Below, piece after piece: positions 17,134-26,032 of a stretch of 64,000 bases of DNA; the stretch's first letter is position 1; every line of letters begins with the position of its first letter. Below the pieces are notes generated by a model. It was not told the DNA's origin. It saw nothing but the letters and a program-made list of their open reading frames with translations, and ran no database searches. Source of the stretch: Hoylesella buccalis ATCC 35310 (lineage in GTDB: Bacteria; Bacteroidota; Bacteroidia; Bacteroidales; Bacteroidaceae); contig NZ_ADEG01000062.1 in the NCBI RefSeq assembly GCF_000177075.1, forward strand, positions 1 to 64,000, written 5' to 3'. A program made the position numbers and the translations under genes.

Positions 17134-18297
17134 ATGATGGACATAGATCATGTAAGAAGTCGTTTCATCAAGCACTTTGATGGCAAAACAGGAAATATTT
17201 ATTTCTCACCAGGTCGTATTAATTTAATTGGCGAACATACAGATTATAACGGTGGATTCGTATTTCCAGGCGCAGTAGACAAGGGAATCATGGCTGAAGT
17301 TCGCCCCAATGGCACCAATACGGTCATGTGCTACGCTATAGATATGAAAGACCGTGTAGAGTTTAAGGTAGACGATCCCGAAGGTCCCCGCACCAGTTGG
17401 GCGCGCTACATCTACGGCATGGTGCAAGAAATGAAGAAACTTGGCGTCGACGTAAAAGGCTTCAACACCGCTTTCTCTGGCGATGTGCCACTTGGTGCCG
17501 GTATGTCTTCATCGGCAGCATTGGAAAGCTGTTTCGCCTTTGCCTTGAATGATTTATTTGGTGATAACAAAGTGTCTAAATGGGACATGGCTTTGGCAGG
17601 ACAAGCTACAGAGCACAAGTATGTAGGTGTTAACTGCGGTATCATGGATCAGTTTGCCAGTGTCTTCGGACAAGAGGGTAAGCTCATGCGCCTCGACTGC
17701 CGTAGCCGCGAGTTCGAATACTTCCCATTCAACCCTGAGGGCTACAGACTCATGCTCGTCAACTCATGCGTGAAACACGAATTAGTTGGTTCGCCATACA
17801 ACGACCGTCGCAAATCCTGCGAGAATGTCGTTAAGCACATTGCAGCCAAGTACCCCAATGAGAAATTTGAAACCCTGCGCGACTGCACATGGGAGCAATT
17901 AGAAGCCGTGAAAGCCGAAGTTGGTGAGGAAGATTACAACCGCGCCCGCTTCGTTCTGGGTGAGAAAGACCGCGTGCTGGCCGTTTGCGATGCATTGGAA
18001 GCTGGCGACTACGAGACGGTGGGCAAGAAGATGTACGAGACACATGAAGGCCTGAGCAAGGACTATGAGGTATCTTGCGAAGAGCTTGATTTCCTCAATG
18101 ACGTTGCCAAAGAAAATGGCGTAACCGGCAGTCGTATCATGGGTGGCGGCTTTGGTGGCTGCACCATCAACCTGGTGAAGGATGAAATTCATGACAAGTT
18201 CGTGGCCGATGTCACAGAAAAATATCTTGCTAAATTCGGCAAGAAACCAGAAATCTATGACGTAGTGATCAGCCAGGGCTCTCACAAAGTATGCTAA
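17134..18297 (+). CDS. galK: Galactokinase
   Basis: A GHMP kinase of 387 residues making galactose-1-phosphate from alpha-D-galactose and ATP, the first committed step of the Leloir pathway. The galactokinase signature PGRINLIGEHTDYNGG is at 26-41, the ATP loop PLGAGMSSSAALE near 119-131, and the third GHMP motif RIMGGGFGGCTINLV near 330-345. The initiator could be either of the two methionines. It lies between two strong hairpins, and no clear TAnnTTTG box was found in the 17088-17133 gap. Confidence 0.93.
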   Translation: MMDIDHVRSRFIKHFDGKTGNIYFSPGRINLIGEHTDYNGGFVFPGAVDKGIMAEVRPNGTNTVMCYAIDMKDRVEFKVDDPEGPRTSWARYIYGMVQEMKKLGVDVKGFNTAFSGDVPLGAGMSSSAALESCFAFALNDLFGDNKVSKWDMALAGQATEHKYVGVNCGIMDQFASVFGQEGKLMRLDCRSREFEYFPFNPEGYRLMLVNSCVKHELVGSPYNDRRKSCENVVKHIAAKYPNEKFETLRDCTWEQLEAVKAEVGEEDYNRARFVLGEKDRVLAVCDALEAGDYETVGKKMYETHEGLSKDYEVSCEELDFLNDVAKENGVTGSRIMGGGFGGCTINLVKDEIHDKFVADVTEKYLAKFGKKPEIYDVVISQGSHKVC

Positions 18298-18309
18298 TTG
18301 ATAGCAAAG

Positions 18310-18353
18310 AAAGATATCTGTTATCAACATTGTGATAACAGGTATCTTTTTGT
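18310..18353 (+). terminator. Terminator after galK
   Basis: AAAGATATCTGTTATCA (18310-18326) pairs with TGATAACAGGTATCTTT (18333-18349) with one mismatch and is followed by T-rich sequence. Confidence 0.8.
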
Positions 18354-18393
18354 TTTTACTCATTCATAACAAATATTACCAAAAACATTCAAG

Positions 18394-19560
18394 ATGAAAC
18401 TAACTAAAGGATTATTCGTGGGCGCAGCATTTGCCATGGCTCTGTTTACGGCTTGCTCGTCCAGTAACAACAGTAAATTAACCGTTTCCGGTCTTGACCC
18501 CGCCAAATTTGACACAACACTCAACGAAAAGCCAGTTAAGCTGTTCGTTTTAAAGAACAGCAATGACATGGAAGTTTGCGTCACAAACTTTGGTGCACGC
18601 GTCGTGTCAATCTGCGTACCCAACAAAGCCGGTGTTGCTACCGATGTCGTTTTAGGATATGACAACATTGCGCAGTATGCCGATTCTGTCAATAACGCCA
18701 GCGATTTCGGCGCAGCTATTGGTCGTTATGCCAACCGCATCAATCAGGGTCAAATCACAGTTGCAGGAAAGAAGATTCAATTGCCACGCAACAACTTCGG
18801 ACACTGTTTGCATGGTGGCCCCTCAGGCTGGCAATATTCCGTATACGAAGGTAACCAGTTGAACGATTCAACGCTTCAGCTTGTCTTGCATTCTCCTGAT
18901 GGTGACAACAACTTCCCTGGCAACGTAACAGCAACAGTTACCTACACCGTAACCAGCGACAACACCTTGGACATGAAGTTTGAGGCCACCACCGACGCAG
19001 AAACCGTCATCAACATGACAAACCACTCGTACTTCAACCTCTCAGGCGATCCGTCAAAGGCTGGTACCAACATGGTTCTTTATGTCAATGCCGACAACTA
19101 TACACCATGCGACAGTACCTTCATGACAACCGGAGAGATTAAACCAGTTTATGGCACACCCATGGACTTCACCAAGCGTCACGCACTGTATGAAACCATC
19201 GGCGACACTACCTTCACACAACTCAAATATGGTAGAGGGTATGATCACAACTATGTGCTGAACACTTACAAGGACGGTAAGGGTGACGACACCAAGGTGG
19301 CTGCCAGTTTGTACTCTCCCGAGTCGGGCATCTACATGGAAGTGTACACCAACGAACCTGGCATCCAGGTTTATTCTGGCAACTTCCTTTCTGGCAGTGT
19401 CACCGGTAAAAAGGGCATCGCCTACCCACAGCGTGCCTCAGTTTGTTTGGAAACACAGAAATTCCCTGATTCTCCGAACAAGAAAGACTGGCCTTCACCT
19501 TACCTCAAGCCAGGTGAGAAATATTTCAGTCACGTTGCCTATAAGTTTAGTGTAAGATAA
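18394..19560 (+). CDS. Lipoprotein aldose 1-epimerase
   Basis: A second mutarotase, 388 residues, with a lipoprotein signal (lipobox LFTAC, mature Cys near residue 21, then SSSNNSK). The fold motifs TNFGARVVSICVPNKAG, GRYANRINQG, LHGGPSGWQY, INMTNHSYFNL, GYDHNYVLN and TNEPGIQVYSGN are intact, so it should be active. As a lipoprotein it works on the periplasmic or surface side, equilibrating sugar anomers before uptake, while galM acts in the cytoplasm. It has a terminator on each side and may be transcribed separately. Confidence 0.88.
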   Translation: MKLTKGLFVGAAFAMALFTACSSSNNSKLTVSGLDPAKFDTTLNEKPVKLFVLKNSNDMEVCVTNFGARVVSICVPNKAGVATDVVLGYDNIAQYADSVNNASDFGAAIGRYANRINQGQITVAGKKIQLPRNNFGHCLHGGPSGWQYSVYEGNQLNDSTLQLVLHSPDGDNNFPGNVTATVTYTVTSDNTLDMKFEATTDAETVINMTNHSYFNLSGDPSKAGTNMVLYVNADNYTPCDSTFMTTGEIKPVYGTPMDFTKRHALYETIGDTTFTQLKYGRGYDHNYVLNTYKDGKGDDTKVAASLYSPESGIYMEVYTNEPGIQVYSGNFLSGSVTGKKGIAYPQRASVCLETQKFPDSPNKKDWPSPYLKPGEKYFSHVAYKFSVR

Positions 19561-19598
19561 ACATAGCTGCGGCAACAATGTTCCGCATCAACACTATT

Positions 19599-19644
19599 AA
19601 GTAGGAGATAAACGCCCATCATGGAGGTTTATCTCCTACTTTAG
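19599..19644 (+). terminator. Terminator after lipoprotein mutarotase
   Basis: A perfect 15-base stem AAGTAGGAGATAAAC/GTTTATCTCCTACTT (19599-19613 and 19627-19641). Confidence 0.75.
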
Positions 19645-19963
19645 TCTTTACTACAATCCATGGTTTCGTTTTAGCAATGTAACGGCAGCATCTAATACTA
19701 CAAAGCATCCCCTATTTACCCTACGGCCATTGAATAATAACCTCTTATGTCTGCTACATATATACGTTGCGCTATAAATATCGGATGCTTACCTTGCATC
19801 TTCCTAAACCAAAGAATCTCTCCTTACAAAGAAGAGATCATATCCTCATAAAACAATGCGGGTTACAACGATTCTAACTTCGTCGCTTCACCATCATGAA
19901 CTTGTAGGTTTGCTGCTACCCTGTATGTTTGAATTGAACACAGATGACACAACGACGAAGACC

Positions 19964-20000
19964 TAAAAAATATGGGCAACGAGCTTTGCGCCCGCTGCCC
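19964..20000 (-). terminator. Terminator of surface-protein gene
   Basis: On the minus strand GGGCAGCGGGC pairs with GCTCGTTGCCC (11 pairs with two G-U) around loop GCAAA, followed by a run of T6. Confidence 0.75.
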
Positions 20001-20031
20001 ACATATTGTAGCATTGAATGAAGCTTACTGC

Positions 20032-23000
20032 TTACTTCGTGATAACCATCTTCTGGCTCACCGTCTTACCATCCACCTGCATCGAAACGATGTACACACC
20101 GTTTGGCAGTTGAGCCTTGAGGCGATTCAGGTCTTCAGGCTGGTTCACATTGGCCACGCGTTCACCCGACACGGTGTACACAACAGCCGGACCATTCCAA
20201 GTTGCCGTCGTTACCCCTTGAATCTCGGTAGGCAAATTGCCGAAAGTGGTTGCCGTGGTGTTCACCAACTTAAAGCGGTTGCTATCCACACCTGTATGAC
20301 GCATGGTGTAAGAATAAGAGGTAACATCCTCACGCAAGTCAACCAACTGACGAGTGGTGTAGTCTACCAACTTCAGATGCTCGTACTGTGGCAGGTTCTT
20401 CTTGCGGATGGTCAACGTGTACAACTCGTTGTCGCTACCCTCTACAGTAACTTGCTGCTGCGTGAGGTCGGCAGTTGCGTTCACCTGCATCTGTCCATCA
20501 ACAGTTTGTACATACAGACTGGCAGGTGCATTGGTCAATAGTTTGCGACCATCCCAACCACGGTCGTAGCGGTCGGTGGTGCCTTCTGCCTCGATGAGCC
20601 AAAGCACATCGCTGCTCTTGCTGCTCTCCAAAATCATCTGCACGGCTCCAGGCTCTTTCGTTGTGACCTCAAAAGGTTTCGCCATAGCTGCCCGTTCGTT
20701 CTTCACCACACTTTGGTAAGGAATAGTAACTGTTGCAGGCACGTCACTCACCTTGGTCGCTGCGTCGGTGAACTTCAGCAAGAAGCCCTGCATAGAAGGT
20801 ATCGACTTGTAACCAATGGTTGATGCCGAGTTCTTAGGAACAGCCAGATAGCCACCTGCTGCCACATTCAAATCTTGCGTTCCGTTGGTCGTCTTATTTT
20901 CATACCAGTTGTTGAAACTACCCGTATGGTACACATACACTGTAGGATCAACTTCATCAGGGAAGTTAAGTTGGGCAATATCGATGGCAGCTGTGTAAGA
21001 GTTGGCAAAGATATTTTGTCCCAATCCCCAGTGCTTCTCGCCCACGTTGGCAGAAGTAGATTTTGTGACCTCCGCAGCCTGGCGTGTCAGTGTCAAGTTG
21101 TGGTCGCACAGGTTCAACTTACCTGTCAAGGCATATACCTTCGGTGCATCTTGTGTCAGCTGATAGCCCACGAATGGCGACATTGCGTCGCCCTTAGCCA
21201 TCCAGCTCCACTTTTGGTAATACTGTTTCGGACTGTTCTTGGCCTCGGAATAGTATTGCAGGTAAGAACCCTTGAATACAGGACTTGGTGTCATGTCCGT
21301 CACAGGAATACCAATCTGTTGCCATGAGTAAGGCTCCGACTCTAACATGCGGCCGTAGGTTGGCGAGCCTTGAAGATTGTCTTTAGTCTTCACATTCTCG
21401 TTGCCAGTCTTCTGTCCACGTCCATAGAGTTCTACCGTTGCATATACATCAGACTTGCATGGATCGGCATACGATACAGCAAACGAACCGCCAGCATCCG
21501 TTCCTTTCTCGTCGGTCTTAATCACCAACTTCTTGGCATCGCCTGGCTGATTGTAACCTACCAACGCAGTAGAAACAACCACACTACTCTTCTTCGATAC
21601 TACAAGTGCCTTGTCCGACTGGTTCTCCAGTGTTCCGATGGTCAGCACCTTGCCTTCTGGCAATACGCAATCATTCTTGGCAGCTCCTTTCTGTGCAGGG
21701 TTCTTAGGATTGGCATTGTTCGATTCGGTAGCAAATACCACGTCCTCACCATCTCCTGGCACTTTGACTGTCCAGTTGTTTTGATTCTCAAACTTATTGT
21801 CCTCATTACCTACCCAAAGGTTTTTCTCCATCGGTCCCGTGCAGTCACCAACAGTGATGATTACCTTACGTTCGCCGCCAGAGCTGCCAGCACAATTAGG
21901 TATAGATTGTGCAAACATGGTACTTACGGTGAACTCATACCTTCCTGCTTTGGGGAAAGTAGCATCTATGGCGTTGCCTGTACCAACCTCCACCGTCTCG
22001 CCTGTGTCAAGGTCTTTGCGAGTCCATGTCACATCATACATATAGGTAGAAACAGGAATTTCCAAATGGTTGGGAGCTAATCCCTGCCCATAGCATTTCT
22101 CTGTCCACTCTGCTTCTACTTCAGGAATTCCTACAGGAGAGATATAAACGTTTGACACCTGTGCAGGACAGCCATTACCATAATTATATTGTGCAGTTAC
22201 TTGATACCATCCCTCTGCAAGTCCACTAAACACGCGAAGAGATGCGTCTGCACCCCTATCTTCGGTGATGTGCGCTGTCTTTAGAACTTCTCCAACAGGA
22301 ACTATCACTTTATTCTTCTCGGTGGCTTTCTTGAGTTCGTAGTGCAAAGGATAAGTTGCTTCAAGTCCACGCCTGATGCCCACGCTGATAAGACCAGAGT
22401 TGGGATCTTTCAAATTGCACATGGCACCTTGAACCTCAAAAGCACCGTTGCCCGTGGCGGAAGGAAGTGGTATCTTGAATGACTTGATAGCAAAATTATT
22501 TTGACCGATATGTGTCCCAGGAACATAAGGGATATACTCACCCATCAGCACGGAATATTTCTTATCGTTTTCATCCTTTGGCTGATGTACATCTATGCTT
22601 GCCTCAAAATAGCTCAACGTTCCTACCCATAGTTTCTTATTTTCCTTATATTCTTGGGGACCCATAGGATATTTCTGGTCATCAGTGCACCAACCTGGAT
22701 AGTAATCCATTTCCATCCAATCAGGGCAGCCACCAGCATTCCAAATGCCAAAGTTCATAAGTACGTCGTTCCTATCACATCCTGTTAATATCTTGAAGCC
22801 GTTCTTGTACCCATCGGTATTACAAGGACTATACTTACGACCACCTGCAATATCCAATGGATAAGTTTCAGAAGGATGTCCACAACGGTCCTGCAAAGTA
22901 ATCTTGTACTTTCCTATCGGCATATCATAAAGAACATACTCTCCTGTTTTCTTGCCATACTGATCTTTTAAAACCCTGGTAGGTGCAAAGTTTTTCAGAA

Positions 23001-24681
23001 TAATAGGAAAATTCAACGTATAATCATATTCTACATCACTGAGGAACTCCGTAACCTTGTATGTACCTGTTGAAGCACCATCAGCTCTCTCAATCTTGAT
23101 ATCCACATTGTCGGTATAGTCAGGAGTATATATAGCCGTTCCACCTGCATTCCCATGAATGCCATAAAAGCATTTGCCTCGCAGCTGCCCGTTATCGTTT
23201 TCTATCACTAAAGTGTTTAGTGGGGGATCTGCTATAACAGCTTCCTTTGAAAGTGCTACCGTGCTGCATCCATCGGTATATACGATGCGGTAAGTGCCAG
23301 CACCATACTCGTTGAGATTAAGGTTGCGACGCGGTGCTTCTTCAAACAGGGGTACACCATCGAGTGGCACATTGATGGGCAGTGTCTTCCAGCTGCCATC
23401 TCCTTGTTTTTGTTGGATTTGCGCCTTTGTTCCCGTGGGGAAATAGTATTTAATACTTTCCCCCGTGATGTCATAACTTAGCGTGTAGTTTCTCTTGGTA
23501 TTGCAGTTATTGTCAACTTCTACGCTGGCGGTGGGTGTCAGTTTCATAGACTCCCTGAGAAAGTGGTCAGACGCCGGAGCACCAAAGTCGACTACTCTGG
23601 TAAGCGTTCCCCACACTTTTGTCATAGATCCAGAACACAAGTCTTCATAATTCAGAGATAAAGATCGACCCGTAAAGTCAATTCCCGTATTGATAACCTT
23701 GAAAGTTAGATATGTGTTATTGTCTGAGGTACCGCTCCTGCTCTCATCATATTCCAATTTTGCCACTGCATTTTCTTGATTTTGAAAAGTCAGCCGAGCC
23801 GTTTTCTTAATCAGCTCTATCTGTTCTTGCGTCGACTCTGCCGTACCACCAGAAACTCGGAAGCGTACATAATCATTAAACTGGCAGTTACCTAAATATT
23901 CACGATAATAACTTGACGTATGTGTCACACCCGGGCCACTGGCTCTTCCCATTTTTCTTGTGATCGTAGCTGCCGTTGCAGTAGTGGGACATATACCATT
24001 TTGTGTATCTGCCACGGTTATCTTCACTTCATCGCCTTCCGAAAGGTTTTCTATTTTCCAGGTACGTTCGTTGGTGGGAGAAGCGCCCGATGTCAGTGTT
24101 TTCTTCGTACCATCTGTACTTGTTATTTCAGCCGTAAAGTGGAAAGGACCTAAACCATTGTGCACTTTTACCTCAATGCTTCCATTGTTTCTACCCCTGG
24201 AAGTGCAATAGGGATCCGACTGGGTACAGTCCATGTCAGGCGTATAATACGTTTCGTTGATTTTCTTTACCTCTACCCGACCAGCATACTCTTGTTTTTT
24301 GCCAGTAGTGATAAGGAAGTACACGTCGTATGTGCCCTCTGAAAGGTTATACCATGTTTTAGTCCACGTGTTAGGATCGGTTGACGACTGCCGCAAATTG
24401 GCATCATCCAACTGCTGTACACCATTTACTGTGATGACGCTGGTGGGATTACCTGGCCTACGAAGTTGTGCTGAGCCATTAGGCTTAACTCCGCTCGTGC
24501 CTGTCACACTTAACGTAACAGATCCCCCAGACGCTCCACAACCAATGTCTATCTTTGACACTTTGTAGGTGTAGCTTTGGGCAAAAGCAGCCACTCCAAA
24601 GGTGAGCATCATGGCGAGCATGAGCAGGCAGCGTTGCCACACTTGAGGTCTATACGACCTCGAAGAAGTAAAATTTTTCAT
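20032..24681 (-). CDS. Large T9SS-type surface protein with SprB-like repeats
   Basis: An exported protein of 1549 residues. The N-terminal signal ends near AFAQ (about residue 35). The N-terminal half is made of beta-sandwich modules with SprB-like phrases such as IENLSEGDEVKITVADTQNG, LSEGTYDVYFLI and GLAEGWYQVTAQY. The middle (about 990-1050) has a GXX-type NLWVGNEDNKFENQNNWT motif. The last 70 residues (VVYTVSGERV...LPNGVYIVSMQVDGKTVSQK) look like a type A sorting domain of the type IX secretion system. It is probably an adhesin or cell-surface matrix protein; the ligand is unknown. A 53-residue peptide gene lies 57 bases upstream on the same strand. Confidence 0.78.
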   Translation of the reverse strand: MKNFTSSRSYRPQVWQRCLLMLAMMLTFGVAAFAQSYTYKVSKIDIGCGASGGSVTLSVTGTSGVKPNGSAQLRRPGNPTSVITVNGVQQLDDANLRQSSTDPNTWTKTWYNLSEGTYDVYFLITTGKKQEYAGRVEVKKINETYYTPDMDCTQSDPYCTSRGRNNGSIEVKVHNGLGPFHFTAEITSTDGTKKTLTSGASPTNERTWKIENLSEGDEVKITVADTQNGICPTTATAATITRKMGRASGPGVTHTSSYYREYLGNCQFNDYVRFRVSGGTAESTQEQIELIKKTARLTFQNQENAVAKLEYDESRSGTSDNNTYLTFKVINTGIDFTGRSLSLNYEDLCSGSMTKVWGTLTRVVDFGAPASDHFLRESMKLTPTASVEVDNNCNTKRNYTLSYDITGESIKYYFPTGTKAQIQQKQGDGSWKTLPINVPLDGVPLFEEAPRRNLNLNEYGAGTYRIVYTDGCSTVALSKEAVIADPPLNTLVIENDNGQLRGKCFYGIHGNAGGTAIYTPDYTDNVDIKIERADGASTGTYKVTEFLSDVEYDYTLNFPIILKNFAPTRVLKDQYGKKTGEYVLYDMPIGKYKITLQDRCGHPSETYPLDIAGGRKYSPCNTDGYKNGFKILTGCDRNDVLMNFGIWNAGGCPDWMEMDYYPGWCTDDQKYPMGPQEYKENKKLWVGTLSYFEASIDVHQPKDENDKKYSVLMGEYIPYVPGTHIGQNNFAIKSFKIPLPSATGNGAFEVQGAMCNLKDPNSGLISVGIRRGLEATYPLHYELKKATEKNKVIVPVGEVLKTAHITEDRGADASLRVFSGLAEGWYQVTAQYNYGNGCPAQVSNVYISPVGIPEVEAEWTEKCYGQGLAPNHLEIPVSTYMYDVTWTRKDLDTGETVEVGTGNAIDATFPKAGRYEFTVSTMFAQSIPNCAGSSGGERKVIITVGDCTGPMEKNLWVGNEDNKFENQNNWTVKVPGDGEDVVFATESNNANPKNPAQKGAAKNDCVLPEGKVLTIGTLENQSDKALVVSKKSSVVVSTALVGYNQPGDAKKLVIKTDEKGTDAGGSFAVSYADPCKSDVYATVELYGRGQKTGNENVKTKDNLQGSPTYGRMLESEPYSWQQIGIPVTDMTPSPVFKGSYLQYYSEAKNSPKQYYQKWSWMAKGDAMSPFVGYQLTQDAPKVYALTGKLNLCDHNLTLTRQAAEVTKSTSANVGEKHWGLGQNIFANSYTAAIDIAQLNFPDEVDPTVYVYHTGSFNNWYENKTTNGTQDLNVAAGGYLAVPKNSASTIGYKSIPSMQGFLLKFTDAATKVSDVPATVTIPYQSVVKNERAAMAKPFEVTTKEPGAVQMILESSKSSDVLWLIEAEGTTDRYDRGWDGRKLLTNAPASLYVQTVDGQMQVNATADLTQQQVTVEGSDNELYTLTIRKKNLPQYEHLKLVDYTTRQLVDLREDVTSYSYTMRHTGVDSNRFKLVNTTATTFGNLPTEIQGVTTATWNGPAVVYTVSGERVANVNQPEDLNRLKAQLPNGVYIVSMQVDGKTVSQKMVITK

Positions 24682-24738
24682 TGCATTTTCTTTAAATCTT
24701 TTTTACTGTTTCAAAACATACATACAGCATTGATGCCA

Positions 24739-24900
24739 TCAGTCGAACCATCCGGCATTCATGTCGATGTCTTCGTCGTACGCTCCGTCCTTTGCACCAA
24801 TGGGTTTCATACCCCCATTGTCTTCACCACTCACTCCCGCATTGGGTCCGACTTGCAGGGGAAGCAATAAGATACTTGGCGTTACATAACTTTTCCTCAT
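24739..24900 (-). CDS. 53-residue peptide upstream of surface protein
   Basis: A short reading frame beginning MRKSYVTPSILLLPLQVGPN and ending DEDIDMNAGWFD. The start resembles the MKKxYxxP opening of many short Bacteroidales peptides that I recall as common but uncharacterised; the rest is Gly- and Asp-rich, with a net negative charge. There are no cysteines and no typical signal peptide, although LLLPLQV is hydrophobic. It ends 57 bases before the 1549-residue surface protein and is probably on the same transcript. A role as a secreted peptide, modified precursor or partner of the surface protein is possible; none can be shown from sequence. Confidence 0.6.
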   Translation of the reverse strand: MRKSYVTPSILLLPLQVGPNAGVSGEDNGGMKPIGAKDGAYDEDIDMNAGWFD

Positions 24901-24976
24901 AAAATCTATATTTAGTTTAACATTTTAAAATTAAGTACGACTTTAAAATGTGGATAAGTCGTTCTAATAATCGGTG

Positions 24977-25012
24977 CAAAATTATGAAGTTTTGTTAAAA
25001 TTACCCCCCCCC
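24977..25012 (-). promoter_or_regulatory. Promoter with C9 (G9) tract at -33 position
   Basis: On the minus strand TAatTTTG (24984-24977) fits the -7 consensus, about 77 bases ahead of the 53-residue peptide. Nineteen bases further upstream, where TTTG would be expected, is a run of nine G (25012-25004 on the plus strand as C9). Slippage in the run could change promoter strength. Confidence 0.45.
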
Positions 25013-25318
25013 GAATCGTTAATTATACATAAATATTGATTAACTCTATTAATTCAACAAGATATTAACATAAAAGTTGCACATCTTATTGAAATTGTAG
25101 CAACTTTGTTATATGGAATCTAATGAAACACAAAAACATCGCTTTATGCAACTACATCCAAAAAATCAAATGATACTTGAAATCTGCAAGCAATATTCAA
25201 GGAAATACAAAAGGGATAAAAATATGTGAGAACAGCCCTGAAGGATGCAAAGGAAGTTTAAATGGTAGAATGAAAATATAATTTATGTTATAAAAACACC
25301 CTGTATAGACCAGAAAAC

Positions 25319-25348
25319 TTGCACGAATGGAATATTTTACTACCTTTG
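25319..25348 (+). promoter_or_regulatory. Orphan promoter
   Basis: TTG at 25319-25321, a 19-base spacer, and TAccTTTG at 25341-25348 make a good Bacteroidota promoter with no recognisable gene downstream. Confidence 0.5.
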
Positions 25349-25354
25349 CATTGT

Positions 25355-25420
25355 GTTTTTCATGGTATTAGATTATTAAGGTTAATGAAGATTGGTTGTC
25401 GTGAGACAATCAATTTTTTT
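25355..25420 (+). ncRNA. Candidate short transcript
   Basis: Between the promoter ending at 25348 and a small hairpin GGTTGTC-gtga-GACAATC with a T9 run (about 25393-25420) lies a possible RNA of about 65 nucleotides. It contains no convincing reading frame. The stem has only seven pairs (one G-U), so this is tentative. Confidence 0.25.
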
Positions 25421-25558
25421 TTGCTATGCCACGTTGTCGAGCTACACAGACAACAGCACGCCTTCAGGAGCCCATTCTGTAGTTACAAAACGCTTTTTTA
25501 GAGAGGAAAGACAATCATCACTTGTCCGTTTATTTCAAAATTTTCAAGTTTCAAAATA

Positions 25559-25900
25559 GAAAAAATGCGAAGGTTGAGGAGGTGTTTTTATGCACCTCAA
25601 AACATTGAAAAACCGTTTTTCACAGCAACGGAACACGGTGTTTCTCCCAATTTGCATCCTATTGCCGTATTAGTAATAACATATTGGCCTCCAACCAATA
25701 TGACTTTGTTGCATAATAGCATGCATATTGGAGGTCAACAAACATGCTATTGGCCCAATAATGGATTCACCTTTTAATCGAAAAAGCCCTTCATCGCAGT
25801 AACTCATTGTATCACAACAGAATATGAAACCAGCCTATAATTTGCGTATTTGCGCACTACCTTCCTGTTGGTTGCAAATACGCGAGTATTGAAGGCGCAT
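25559..25900. repeat. Intergenic ATTGG-hairpin element, locus 1
   Basis: It contains the perfect hairpin CATATTGG-cctccaa-CCAATATG (about 25680-25702), followed by GCATATTGGAGGTCAA and CTATTGGCCC. Similar ATTGGAGG and CATATTGG phrases occur in the gene-free region 50870-51200. Confidence 0.35.
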
Positions 25901-26032
25901 GTAAAAATATTTCATGAAATAGACAAGCTGATTGCAGGCATGATGCGATCCATCACCATCCTACAATTCGGAGCGTGATGAATCACGCCCCTACAGCTCA
26001 AAATCCCTTAAGACGGTCGGTTGACTGTTAGC

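Larger units (their letters stand above)
19561..20031. other. Gene-free stretch between convergent genes
   Basis: It holds the lipoprotein mutarotase terminator (19599-19644) and the surface-protein terminator (19964-20000). Nothing else is recognised between them. Confidence 0.6.
24901..26032. other. Long gene-free region with promoter, C9 tract and repeats
   Basis: No convincing gene is seen in 1.1 kb. It holds a minus-strand -7 box (24977-24984), a C9 tract (25004-25012), a dyad AAAGTTGC/GCAACTTT (25073-25080 and 25100-25107), a plus-strand promoter with a nearby terminator (25319-25420), and an intergenic repeat with ATTGG hairpins (25559-25900). A 38-codon frame from about 25114 is too weak to call. 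Confidence 0.55.

Noticed and set aside
20875..21327. Long plus-strand frames opposite the 1549-residue surface protein
   Set aside because: Antisense shadows of a gene with clear signal peptide and sorting domain; no start signals.
25114..25230. 38-codon plus-strand frame MESNETQKHRF...
   Set aside because: Short, Lys-rich and without a good ribosome-binding site or context; could be real but cannot be supported.
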